DNA of 37,466 bases, from assembly GCA_902465105.1 (NCBI GenBank), contig CABQLM010000012.1:1-37466 (forward strand), written 5' to 3'. This document shows positions 30,463 through 37,466 of the stretch, piece after piece. Both the position numbers and the translations under genes were made by a program. How positions within the stretch are numbered: position 1 is the stretch's first letter; each line of letters opens with the position of its first letter. This DNA comes from an uncultured Collinsella sp. Lineage in GTDB: Bacteria; Actinomycetota; Coriobacteriia; Coriobacteriales; Coriobacteriaceae. The notes under the pieces are model-generated. The model saw only the letters and a list, made by a program, of their open reading frames with translations. It ran no database searches and had not been told where the DNA came from.

Positions 30463-32186
30463 TGAGGTTTATGAGGCCGTATCGCGGTCTGATCGCGGTG
30501 ACGCTGTTTGCGGTGCTGATAGATAACGTCGGTACGCTGTTGGTTCCCACGATGCTGGCGAACATGGTCAACACCGGTATTACCACGGGCGATGTCGACT
30601 ATATTTTACGCAACGGCCTGTACATGCTTATCGCGACCGGCATGGCCAGCGGCGGCACGGTGTTGGGCTGCTATCTTTCGGCGCGCCTGGCCGCCAACGT
30701 GGCCTGCGATATCCGCAATGCCGTGTACGACAAGTCGCTCGAGCTGTCCGCCAGCGACTTTGAGCGCTTTGGCACGGGTTCGATGATCACGCGCTCGCTC
30801 AACGACATCAACGTGATTCAGCAAGCTGTCCTGCAGACGATTCAGTTGGTGCTGCCGGTACCGTTCTTGGCCGTGGCGGGCATCATCTTTGCCTGGTTTA
30901 TCGATCCTGCCATGGGCACGCTGCTGGGCGTGGTGGTTGCGATCGTGCTGGTGGCGGCGGTCTTTACCGTTGCCAACGCCGCGCCGATCTTTATGCGACT
31001 GCAGAGCTTTATCGACCGTATGAACGTGGTGCTGCGCGAAAATATCGTGGGCGTGCGCGTTATCCGCGCATTTAACAAGGAGCGCCACGAGGAGCAGCGC
31101 CTGGACGAGGTGTTTAGCGATTACGCGGCCAACGCCATCAAGGTTAACCACCTGTTTGTGGGTCTCGACAGCTCCAGCTTCTTTTTGATGAACATCGCCG
31201 AGGTGGCGGTGCTGTGGGTGGGCGGCAACCGCGCGGGCGTCCATGCCATGCAAATCGGCAGCATCTCGGCCGTGTTGGAATACGCGATCCTGATCCTGTT
31301 CTTTGTGATGATGGCGCAGATGGTGATTCTGACGCTTCCGCGCGCTGCGGCGTGCCTCAACCGTGCGCAGCAGGTGCTCGAAATCGAGCCGAGCATTGTG
31401 GACGGCAAGTGCACGCTGGACACGTGCGCGGCGGAGCCTGTTGATGGTGCCGACGCGGTGGCCGTGTTCGACCATATGTCGTTCCGTTTTGACGATGCCG
31501 ACGAGGACACCCTGTGCGACCTGAGCTTTGCCTGTCGCCGTGGCCAGACCACGGCAATTGTGGGCTCGACGGGTTCGGGCAAGTCGACGGTGGCCAAGCT
31601 CTTGCTCCGCTTCCACGATGCCACAAAGGGCACCATTCGCCTGAACGGCGTCGATCTGCGCGACCTTTCGCAAGGTGAGATTCGCGGGCATATCGCTTAT
31701 GTGCCGCAGAAGGCGTGGCTGTTCTCGGGCACCGTTGCAAGCAACCTGCGCTTTGGCAACGAAGGCGCGACTGAGGCTGACATGCTCCATGCGCTGGAGG
31801 TTGCCCAGAGCACCTTTGTGCTCGACCAGCCCCAGGGGCTCGATACGCCGGTGGCCCAGGGCGGCACGAACTTCTCGGGCGGCCAGCGCCAGCGCCTGGC
31901 CATTGCTCGCGCACTCATGAAGCGCGCCGATCTATATATCTTCGACGACAGTTTTTCGGCCCTGGACTTTAAGACCGATGCGGCACTGCGCCATGCGCTG
32001 CAGGACGAGACGCGCGATGCCGCGGTGCTCATCATCGCCCAGCGCATCTCGACGATCTTGCACGCCGACCAGATCGTCGTGCTCAAGGACGGCGAGGTTG
32101 TGGGCTTGGGCACGCATGGCGAGCTTATGGAAACCTGCGAGGTGTACCGCGCCATCGCGGAATCGCAGATGAAGGGAGGTGAGTAG
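30450..32186 (+). CDS. ABC exporter subunit 1 (degenerate ATPase site)
   Basis: A 578-residue half-transporter: six transmembrane helices (about 15-320) fused to an ATPase domain. Walker A is GSTGSGKST, the signature is FSGGQRQR (canonical), but Walker B reads LYIFDDSFSALD, with Asp in place of the catalytic Glu, and the switch histidine is replaced by Gln (IIAQRIST). These changes are typical of the degenerate half of heterodimeric exporters such as TM287/288 and BmrCD. It overlaps the MarR gene by 13 bp and is followed at once by its partner, so the two presumably form one multidrug or lipid exporter. Confidence 0.94.
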   Translation: MRLLMRFMRPYRGLIAVTLFAVLIDNVGTLLVPTMLANMVNTGITTGDVDYILRNGLYMLIATGMASGGTVLGCYLSARLAANVACDIRNAVYDKSLELSASDFERFGTGSMITRSLNDINVIQQAVLQTIQLVLPVPFLAVAGIIFAWFIDPAMGTLLGVVVAIVLVAAVFTVANAAPIFMRLQSFIDRMNVVLRENIVGVRVIRAFNKERHEEQRLDEVFSDYAANAIKVNHLFVGLDSSSFFLMNIAEVAVLWVGGNRAGVHAMQIGSISAVLEYAILILFFVMMAQMVILTLPRAAACLNRAQQVLEIEPSIVDGKCTLDTCAAEPVDGADAVAVFDHMSFRFDDADEDTLCDLSFACRRGQTTAIVGSTGSGKSTVAKLLLRFHDATKGTIRLNGVDLRDLSQGEIRGHIAYVPQKAWLFSGTVASNLRFGNEGATEADMLHALEVAQSTFVLDQPQGLDTPVAQGGTNFSGGQRQRLAIARALMKRADLYIFDDSFSALDFKTDAALRHALQDETRDAAVLIIAQRISTILHADQIVVLKDGEVVGLGTHGELMETCEVYRAIAESQMKGGE

Positions 32187-32187
32187 C

Positions 32188-34194
32188 ATGACCGAGGAGC
32201 TCAGGAAGCAGGCCAGCGTTGATGACGCCGTTGCCGCGGGGCTGGTTGAGGAAACGGCTGCCGTAGCACCCGAGCTGGACGAGGCCGCCAAGGCTGCAGC
32301 CGAGCGCGAGGCTCGCCGCCAAGCGCTCTACGAGGAAAACGAACGCGCCGAGGACGAGCGCGCCCGCGCTGAGGCAGAGCGCATGCGCGATGTGGACGAC
32401 GAGGACGAGGACGAGAAACCCCGCGACACCTGGGCGACGGTGCGCCGCCTGTGGAGCGAGGCTGCCGGTGACCATTGGCGCTTCTATATCGTGTTCGCGA
32501 GCATCGTGTTCTATGCCATCTTTAACACCGCTGCGCCGGCATATAGCGCCCGCGTGATCGATGAGCTGTGGGGCCACATTCAGGTGGCGTTTGCCAACAA
32601 CGCTACCTTCAGCGTTACCTGGGAGAACTGCGGCAGGACCATCTTCATCTACTTTATGATCTGGACGGCCGCTGCCTCGTTCTACGCGCTCCAGAGCTTT
32701 TTGATGTCGAGCGTGGCCGAACGCCTTAACCTGCACCTGCGTAACCGCATCGCTCAAAAGCTCAACCGTCTGCCGCTTGCCTTCTTTGATGTGCATCGTC
32801 CCGGCGAGGTCGTCAGCCGTGCGACCAACGACTTAGACAAGATGTCTGAGAGCATGCAGCGCGGCTTGCTGCAGCTTCTGGTGTCGATCGGTACCGTGGT
32901 GGGCGCCGTGAGCGTGATGTTCGTGTTTAGCGTGCCGCTCACGCTTGTCTTTTTGTTCTTTACGGCGCTTTCGCTGCTGGTGACGAAGGTCGTTTCGCGC
33001 CGCACGCACGATGTGACGGGCGAGCGCCAGGAGTGGGTGTCCAAGATTACGAGCGCGGTCGAGGAAGGCTACTCGGGCCGTCTGGTGATCCGTGCGTTTA
33101 ACCGCGAGCGCCAGAGCTCTGCCGAGGTGCACGAGGCTTCGAAGGAGCTGGCGCGCGTGAGCACCAAGGCCGACTTTATGATTAACGCCGTCGGTCCCGC
33201 GGTGCGTTTTATCGGCCGCTTGGCGCAAATCGTGATTGCGCTTGTGGGCTGCAGCATGTTGGTTGCCGGGCATATGACCGTCGGCGTGTTCCAGGCGTTC
33301 TTCCAGTTTATCTATGAGGCGTCCGAGCCCATGACGCAGCTGTCGTTTACCTTTAACTCGCTGCAGAGCGCTCTGGCGAGCGCCGAGCGTGTATTCGACC
33401 TGCTCGACGAGTCCGAGATGGAAGCCGATCCGTTGCCGGCGGCCGCCGCCAAGCTGCCGGGCAAGGTTGAGGGCCGTGTTGCCTTTGAACACGTGCGTTT
33501 TGGATATTCGCCCGACAAGCCGCTTATGCGCGACGTGTCGTTTACCGCCGAGCCGGGTCAGAAGATCGCGGTGGTGGGAACCACGGGTGCGGGTAAGACC
33601 ACGCTCATCAACCTGCTCATGCGCTTTTACGAGATCGACGGCGGCCGCATTACGCTCGACGGCGTGGACACGAGCCGCATGGACCGCGGCGAGCTGCGCC
33701 AGCAGTTTGGCATGGTGTTGCAGGACGCCTGGCTGTTCGATGGCACCATTGCCGAGAACATCGCCTATGGCTGTCCCGAGGCGACGCGCGAGGAGATTGT
33801 CGCGGCCGCACGTGCCGCTCAGGTCGACTTCTTTGTGCGCACTATGCCGCAGGGCTACGACACGCGTGTGGCTAACGATGCCGAGAGCATCAGCCAGGGC
33901 CAACGTCAGCTGCTGACCATCGCGCGCGTGCTGCTCAACAACCCGGCGATCCTCATCCTGGACGAAGCGACGTCGAGTGTGGACACGCGCACCGAGCTCG
34001 CCATCGGCCGCGCCATGGACGCGCTCATGCGCGGGCGCACGAGCTTTGTGATCGCGCACCGTCTGTCGACGATCGTCGATGCCGACCTCATCCTGGTCAT
34101 GGATCATGGCAATATCATCGAGCAGGGTACGCACAAGGAGCTGCTGGCTGCCGAGGGCGCTTATGCCGACCTCTACCTAAGCCAGTTCGCATAA
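32188..34194 (+). CDS. ABC exporter subunit 2 (catalytic ATPase)
   Basis: A 668-residue half-transporter that pairs with the preceding subunit. An acidic, Ala/Glu/Arg-rich extension of about 85 residues precedes the six-helix membrane domain; it is probably cytoplasmic and partly coiled. The ATPase domain has Walker A GTTGAGKTT, Walker B LILDEATSSVD with the catalytic Glu and the switch histidine in VIAHRLST. Its signature is ISQGQRQ rather than LSGGQRQ, which complements the degenerate Walker B of subunit 1 so that only one ATP site is fully active. ATG 32188 follows GGGAGG by 9 nt; the GTG at 32179 directly abuts the ribosome-binding site and is rejected. Confidence 0.94.
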   Translation: MTEELRKQASVDDAVAAGLVEETAAVAPELDEAAKAAAEREARRQALYEENERAEDERARAEAERMRDVDDEDEDEKPRDTWATVRRLWSEAAGDHWRFYIVFASIVFYAIFNTAAPAYSARVIDELWGHIQVAFANNATFSVTWENCGRTIFIYFMIWTAAASFYALQSFLMSSVAERLNLHLRNRIAQKLNRLPLAFFDVHRPGEVVSRATNDLDKMSESMQRGLLQLLVSIGTVVGAVSVMFVFSVPLTLVFLFFTALSLLVTKVVSRRTHDVTGERQEWVSKITSAVEEGYSGRLVIRAFNRERQSSAEVHEASKELARVSTKADFMINAVGPAVRFIGRLAQIVIALVGCSMLVAGHMTVGVFQAFFQFIYEASEPMTQLSFTFNSLQSALASAERVFDLLDESEMEADPLPAAAAKLPGKVEGRVAFEHVRFGYSPDKPLMRDVSFTAEPGQKIAVVGTTGAGKTTLINLLMRFYEIDGGRITLDGVDTSRMDRGELRQQFGMVLQDAWLFDGTIAENIAYGCPEATREEIVAAARAAQVDFFVRTMPQGYDTRVANDAESISQGQRQLLTIARVLLNNPAILILDEATSSVDTRTELAIGRAMDALMRGRTSFVIAHRLSTIVDADLILVMDHGNIIEQGTHKELLAAEGAYADLYLSQFA

Positions 34195-34233
34195 GGTGGC
34201 AAAGGGGGCGGTCCCGCATGTCACATCGAAAAG

Positions 34234-34270
34234 AAGGCGCGCCGGGGGCGGATTCCCCGGCGCGCCTTTT
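34234..34270. terminator. Bidirectional terminator between ABC exporter and cysE
   Basis: AAGGCGCGCCGGGG (34234-34247) pairs perfectly with CCCCGGCGCGCCTT (34255-34268), followed by TT; the A-rich left flank serves the minus-strand cysE. Confidence 0.92.
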
Positions 34271-34306
34271 GTGCTGGCGTTCATGCCGTGGCGGTTGCCC
34301 GCGGCC

Positions 34307-35011
34307 CTAGCGTTCGTCCACGAGCTTGGCGACGAGGGCTTTGAGCTCGGCCACCTCTTGCTCGAGTTCTTTGACGCGACGGGCGTTTTCGGTGATGCCC
34401 TGACGGTTGAGGGCGCTCTGCTCGGCGGCATCGTCGGGCATATACTCGCGATGCTGCTTGGCGTCGAAACTCTCCTCGAACACGCGGCAGCCGTTGCGCT
34501 TGATGATGCGCCCGGGCACGCCCACGACGGTGCAGTTGTCGGGCACGTCCTTGACGACGACCGAGTTGCCGCCGATTTTGACGTTGTTGCCAATGTGGAT
34601 GTTGCCAAGCACCTTGGCGCCCGTGCCCACCGTGACATTGTTGCCCAGGGTGGGGTGGCGCTTGCCGGTCTCGTTGCCGGTGCCGCCGAGCGTGACGCCC
34701 TGGTAGAGCACACAGTTGTCGCCCACGATGGCAGTCTCGCCGATGACGACGCCCATGGCGTGGTCGATAAAGAAGTGCTTGCCGAGCTGCGCGGCGGGAT
34801 GAATCTCGACGCCGGTGATATGGCGGGTGATTTGCGAGAGCACACGGGCGAGTGAGCGATGGCCGTGTTTCCAGAGCCAGTGCTCGGGCACGTGGTTCCA
34901 CTTGGCGTGCAGACCAGGATAGGAAAGGAAGATGACCAGACCGTTTTGCGCGGCGGGGTCCTGCGCCTGGACGGTCTTGATGTCCTCGCGAATGGTATTG
35001 ATAAAGCTCAC
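34307..35011 (-). CDS. cysE: Serine O-acetyltransferase
   Basis: A 234-residue enzyme that makes O-acetylserine from serine and acetyl-CoA, the entry step of cysteine synthesis. It is the short, Bacillus-type CysE. The left-handed beta-helix hexapeptide repeats are clear ([62 protein letters not shown]), with catalytic Asp-His in FIDHAMG and His in GKRHPTLG. The last 35 residues form a coiled coil ([20 protein letters not shown]). The start is the GTG at 35011-35009 with GGGAGGG upstream. A nine-codon uORF overlaps this start (see 35008-35034), and a CACTAAAG half-site lies at the promoter. Confidence 0.95.
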   Translation of the reverse strand: MSFINTIREDIKTVQAQDPAAQNGLVIFLSYPGLHAKWNHVPEHWLWKHGHRSLARVLSQITRHITGVEIHPAAQLGKHFFIDHAMGVVIGETAIVGDNCVLYQGVTLGGTGNETGKRHPTLGNNVTVGTGAKVLGNIHIGNNVKIGGNSVVVKDVPDNCTVVGVPGRIIKRNGCRVFEESFDAKQHREYMPDDAAEQSALNRQGITENARRVKELEQEVAELKALVAKLVDER

Positions 35012-35034
35012 TGGCCGCCCTCCCTTAGCGCCAT
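35008..35034 (-). CDS. Possible uORF overlapping the cysE start
   Basis: ATG at 35034 opens MALREGGQ and its TGA overlaps the cysE GTG as GTGA. It starts about 11 nt after the expected transcription start and has no Shine-Dalgarno sequence, while its own body contains the GGGAGGG site of cysE. It is listed because the same arrangement occurs at the aminotransferase and ilvE. Confidence 0.3.
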   Translation of the reverse strand: MALREGGQ

Positions 35035-35046
35035 GGCAATGCGATT

Positions 35047-35069
35047 CACTAAAGTATAGCGATTCGCTA
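35047..35069 (-). promoter_or_regulatory. cysE promoter region with half-operator and dyad
   Basis: On the minus strand TATACT (35058-35053) is a likely -10. The plus-strand CACTAAAG (35047-35054) is a half-site of the CTTT-N8-AAAG motif, and TAGCGATTCGCTA (35057-35069) is a perfect dyad directly upstream of the -10. Confidence 0.4.
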
Positions 35070-35235
35070 GGGATTAGGAAGGGCGATTTTGCTGTGCTTT
35101 GGGCGACAAGTGTCAGTTATGCAAACTTGCTGGTAATGGAGTCATGCTTTTGTGGGGTTGCGCACGAGGGGGCGCCGCAACCGTATACTGGTCAACTTGG
35201 ACGTGTCCGCGCCCACAACTGAGAGGTTTTACTTC

Positions 35236-35883
35236 ATGGGTTTCATCAATTTTATCGCCGAGCTGCTTAAAGACCCGCGCACCGCGATTGCCAGCTGGAT
35301 CGCCGCCGGCCCGCTTATGGCCTACGGCTGCGTGTTCCTGATCATCTTTATCGAGACGGGCGTGGTGTTCTTCCCGTTCCTTCCCGGCGACTCGCTGCTG
35401 TTTGCCTCGGGCTTCTTTGCCCATAATGGCGGCTTTAACATCGTGGCGCTTCTGGCCACCGCATGGGCCGCAGCCATCCTGGGCGATCAGTGCAACTTTA
35501 TGATCGGCCACTTCTTTGGCCGCAGGATCATCGCCTCGGGCAAGGTAAAGGCCATGACGCCCGAGCGCATCAAAAAGTCCGAGGATTTCTTGGACAAGTG
35601 GGGCCATCTGGCCATCTTCCTCGGCCGCTTCTTCCCGTTCATCCGCACCTTTGTGCCTTTTATCGCCGGCATGGGCGGCATGCACTGGCGCAACTTCGTC
35701 GTCTTTAACGTGCTGGGTGGCATTACCTGGTCGACGGTCTTTACGCTGCTGGGTTACTTCTTTGGTGGCATTCCGTTTGTGCAGGAGCACTTTGAGCTGC
35801 TGATCGTGGGCATTGTCGCCGTGTCGATCATCCCGACCGTGGTCGGTCTGGTTAAGGCTAAGCTCGGTAAAAAGAACGCCTAG
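35236..35883 (+). CDS. DedA-family membrane protein
   Basis: A 215-residue membrane protein of the DedA/VTT superfamily, which is implicated in recycling of undecaprenyl phosphate and other lipid carriers and in membrane-potential homeostasis. Conserved motifs are FIETGVVFFPFLPGDSLLFA with its acidic Glu and Asp residues, the GDQCNFMIGHFFGRR segment and the basic GRFFPFIRTFVPFIAGMGGM loop. Four to five transmembrane helices are visible. The start is ATG 35236 with GAGAGG about 9 nt upstream; a GTG at 35152 in the same frame lies before the likely TATACT -10 (35184-35189) and is rejected. Confidence 0.93.
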   Translation: MGFINFIAELLKDPRTAIASWIAAGPLMAYGCVFLIIFIETGVVFFPFLPGDSLLFASGFFAHNGGFNIVALLATAWAAAILGDQCNFMIGHFFGRRIIASGKVKAMTPERIKKSEDFLDKWGHLAIFLGRFFPFIRTFVPFIAGMGGMHWRNFVVFNVLGGITWSTVFTLLGYFFGGIPFVQEHFELLIVGIVAVSIIPTVVGLVKAKLGKKNA

Positions 35884-35911
35884 TCCGAGCTTGTTTTCGG
35901 ACGTTAATTCC

Positions 35912-35945
35912 AAGGCCCGTCATCGGATTCGATGGCGGGCCTTTT
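35912..35945 (+). terminator. Terminator after the DedA gene
   Basis: AAGGCCCGTCATCG (35912-35925) pairs with CGATGGCGGGCCTT (35930-35943), one T-G pair, then TTG. Confidence 0.88.
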
Positions 35946-35965
35946 GTGTTGGAGGCAAGTGAAAA

Positions 35966-36019
35966 TACTTTACTTAGTTAAAGAAAAACGTTTTATCCAA
36001 GGCGTGCGGGGAGTACAAT
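35966..36019 (+). promoter_or_regulatory. ilvE promoter with CTTT-N8-AAAG operator
   Basis: TACTTTACTTAGTTAAAG (35966-35983) contains CTTT (35968-35971) and AAAG (35980-35983) separated by 8 bp. TACAAT (36014-36019) is the likely -10; the -35 is weak (TTTTAT, 35991-35996, 17-bp spacer). The operator lies about 5 bp upstream of the -35, in contrast to the site at 6763, which overlaps it. Confidence 0.55.
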
Positions 36020-36026
36020 CACCTGC

Positions 36027-36176
36027 ATGCGAATCGACGCGCCATCGGCTTTGATGCTGCCCGCGTGTCCTGCCCGGCCCTACGCTCCGGGCGTGCGACG
36101 TTGCGACGCGGCCGGCTTCGGTCCTTGCGTGCGGGTTCGCGAGTATGCAACCGTGTATGTAAGGAGCGACATATGA
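36027..36176 (+). CDS. Possible leaderless leader-peptide ORF upstream of ilvE
   Basis: An ATG lies exactly 7 nt after the TACAAT box and opens a 49-codon frame whose TGA overlaps the ilvE ATG as ATGA. The peptide begins MRIDAPSALMLPACPARPY and contains three Cys; valines are frequent near its end (GPCVRVREYATVYVRSDI). It has no Shine-Dalgarno sequence, so it would be translated leaderlessly. It would couple translation to ilvE or act as an attenuating leader. In GC-rich DNA a frame of this length can occur by chance, so this is a candidate only. Confidence 0.35.
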   Translation: MRIDAPSALMLPACPARPYAPGVRRCDAAGFGPCVRVREYATVYVRSDI

Positions 36177-37225
36177 CTGTCGAGAAGAAGGATATCGATT
36201 GGGGTAGCCTCGGCTTTGGCTACATGAAGACCGATTACAGCTACGAGGCCCATTGGAAGGATGGCGAGTGGGATGAGGGCGGCCTGACCACCGACCACAC
36301 CCTGCACGTCTCCGAGTGCGGCGGCATCTTCCACTACTGCCAGGAGGTCTTTGAGGGCCTGAAGGCCTACACCGCCGAGGACGGCAGCATCGTCTGCTTC
36401 CGTCCCGATATGAACGCCGAGCGTATGTACAACTCCGCCCAGCGCCTCGAGATGCCCCCGTTCCCCAAGGACAAGTTCGTTGAGGCCGTCAAGCAGGTCG
36501 TCTCTGCCAACGCCGCATGGGTTCCGCCCTTCGGCTCTGGCGCAACCCTGTATGTGCGTCCGTTTATGATCGGCTCCGGTGACGTAATCGGCGTGGCTCC
36601 CGCTCCTGAGTACACGTTCCGCATTCTCGTGACCCCGGTCGGTCCGTACTTTAAGGGTGGCCTCAAGCCTGTCAAGCTGCGTGTTTCCGAGTACGACCGC
36701 GCCGCACCGCACGGCACCGGCAACATCAAGGCCGGCCTCAACTACGCCATGTCCCTTAAGCCCACGATGGAGGCTCACCGCGAGGGCTATGCCGAGAACC
36801 TGTATCTCGACTCCGAGTCCCGCACCTATGTCGAGGAGACCGGTGGCGCCAACGTCCTGTTCGTGAAGGAGGACGGCACGCTTGTCGTCCCGCAGTCGCA
36901 CACCGACTCCATCCTGCCCTCCATCACCCGCCGTTCGCTCGTTCAGGTTGCTCAGGACCTGGGCATGACCGTCGACCAGCGTCCCGTCGAGTGGGCCGAG
37001 GTCAAGGCCGGCACCTTTGTGGAGTGCGGCCTGTGCGGTACCGCTGCCGTCATCTCCCCGGTCGGCGAGATCGACAACAAGGTCTACGGTGCCGATGAGA
37101 CCGTGACCTTCCCGGCTGGCTACACCGAGATCGGCCCTGTGATGAAGAAGCTCCGCGAGACTCTGACGGGCATCCAGTCTGGTGCTGTTGAGGATAAGCA
37201 CAACTGGGTTTACACCGTCGCGTAA
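36173..37225 (+). CDS. ilvE: Branched-chain amino-acid aminotransferase
   Basis: A 350-residue fold-type IV PLP enzyme that interconverts leucine, isoleucine and valine with their 2-oxo acids using glutamate/2-oxoglutarate. The Schiff-base lysine is Lys 186 in TGNIKAGLNYA; YVRPFMIGS (127-135) and EETGGANVLFV are the family motifs that bind phosphate and the pyridine nitrogen. Length and wording (GSGATLYVRPF, GPYFKGG) fit the eukaryote-like/Mycobacterium type II group. ATG 36173 follows AAGGAG with ideal spacing; the longer frame from 36065 has no ribosome-binding site. It is preceded by an overlapping uORF and a CTTT-N8-AAAG operator. Confidence 0.96.
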   Translation: MTVEKKDIDWGSLGFGYMKTDYSYEAHWKDGEWDEGGLTTDHTLHVSECGGIFHYCQEVFEGLKAYTAEDGSIVCFRPDMNAERMYNSAQRLEMPPFPKDKFVEAVKQVVSANAAWVPPFGSGATLYVRPFMIGSGDVIGVAPAPEYTFRILVTPVGPYFKGGLKPVKLRVSEYDRAAPHGTGNIKAGLNYAMSLKPTMEAHREGYAENLYLDSESRTYVEETGGANVLFVKEDGTLVVPQSHTDSILPSITRRSLVQVAQDLGMTVDQRPVEWAEVKAGTFVECGLCGTAAVISPVGEIDNKVYGADETVTFPAGYTEIGPVMKKLRETLTGIQSGAVEDKHNWVYTVA

Positions 37226-37263
37226 GCTGTCTTAGCTGTTCGGCCCGAGGGCGACCTTCCTTT

Positions 37264-37354
37264 CCGGCGCGTCCTCGGACGTGCAAGAAGCCCTCGCTGC
37301 GTACTTCGTGCGGCGAGGGCTTCCTCCGTCCTGCGGAATGCGCCGGGAGGGGAC
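37264..37354. repeat. Nested palindrome downstream of ilvE
   Basis: A perfect 11-bp hairpin GAAGCCCTCGC (37287-37297) / GCGAGGGCTTC (37313-37323), with a 15-nt loop, is enclosed by weaker outer arms (CCGGCGCGTCC around 37264-37274 against GGAATGCGCCGGGAGG, 37335-37350). No T-run follows, so it is more likely an mRNA-stabilising or repeat-type hairpin than a terminator. Confidence 0.7.
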
Positions 37355-37419
37355 TTGCTCTCCGCCCTGCGGGCTCGGCGTTGCCACAACGGGCAATAAT
37401 TAATCTGAATAAAGATGGC

Positions 37420-37444
37420 GCGCGGCCTTTTGGCCGCGCTTTTG
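37420..37444 (+). terminator. Intrinsic terminator near the right edge
   Basis: GCGCGGCC (37420-37427), TTTT loop, GGCCGCGC (37432-37439) and a TTTTG tail. It probably ends transcription from ilvE. The last bases contain AGACTTTAGTCT (about 37449-37460), a small dyad whose context lies outside the window. Confidence 0.85.
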
Positions 37445-37466
37445 TTAAGACTTTAGTCTGCTGGCC

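Noticed and set aside
32833..34134. 433-residue minus-strand open frame across ABC subunit 2
   Set aside because: Antisense shadow of a clear ABC transporter.
36065..36172. N-terminal extension of ilvE
   Set aside because: Arg-rich sequence unlike the family; ATG 36173 has an ideal AAGGAG and the region is better explained as leader with a uORF.

Overview
The window is high-GC chromosomal DNA, apparently from an actinobacterium of the class Coriobacteriia, most likely Collinsella or a close relative. The basis is the tilS-hpt-ftsH order, the protein character (EF-G-like GTPase, Tat-lipoprotein amino-acid ABC transporter, many Fe-S and Cys-containing enzymes) and GC-rich codons throughout. 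The genus is inferred; no rRNA or tRNA gene is present to prove it. Nearly all of the window is ordinary core chromosome. There is no CRISPR array and no recognisable transposase, integrase or phage gene.

Layout. 1-2.2 kb: end of an upstream unit, a low-GC tail-anchored protein (minus), a small heat-shock protein (plus) and a YycJ-like metallo-hydrolase (minus). 2.2-6.7 kb: tilS, hpt and ftsH. 6.7-10.5 kb: PLP aminotransferase, PHP hydrolase and a convergent RlmD/RumA-type rRNA methyltransferase. 10.5-13.3 kb: polar amino-acid ABC transporter (lipoprotein, permease, ATPase) preceded and interrupted by long palindromes. 13.4-18.7 kb: EF-G-like GTPase, secreted nuclease, LarE-type sulfur transferase and HAD phosphatase. 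18.8-22.3 kb: LacI regulator and glmS, separated by a dense cluster of nested palindromes. 22.3-24.3 kb: a variable islet with a weakly supported ORF, then an AT-richer XRE regulator and a divergent membrane protein. 24.5-28.6 kb: frame-shifted GntR regulator, YeiH-type exporter, degenerate NtrC-like Fis regulator and a small membrane protein. 28.7-34.2 kb: nitroreductase, a 96-aa hypothetical, then a MarR-regulated heterodimeric ABC exporter. 34.3-37.2 kb: cysE, DedA and ilvE.

The most interesting signals are non-coding. (1) A palindromic motif, CTTT-N8-AAAG, lies in the promoters of the aminotransferase, the amino-acid ABC transporter and ilvE, with a half-site at cysE, suggesting one amino-acid regulon. 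(2) Three of these genes (aminotransferase, cysE, ilvE) are preceded by an upstream ORF whose TGA overlaps the main start codon (ATGA/GTGA). Two of the uORFs begin exactly 7 nt after a TACAAT -10 box, as a leaderless leader peptide would. (3) Several families of intergenic palindromes occur: a 48-55 bp hairpin family (three copies, two of which supply the stop codon of the preceding gene), a 262-bp MITE-like composite, a 151-bp near-perfect hairpin, and an imperfect palindrome inside the ABC operon that shares a core with one after glmS. Many carry a GGGAC-type sequence in the loop although the stems differ.

All family assignments are from motifs read by eye; no database or folding program was used.
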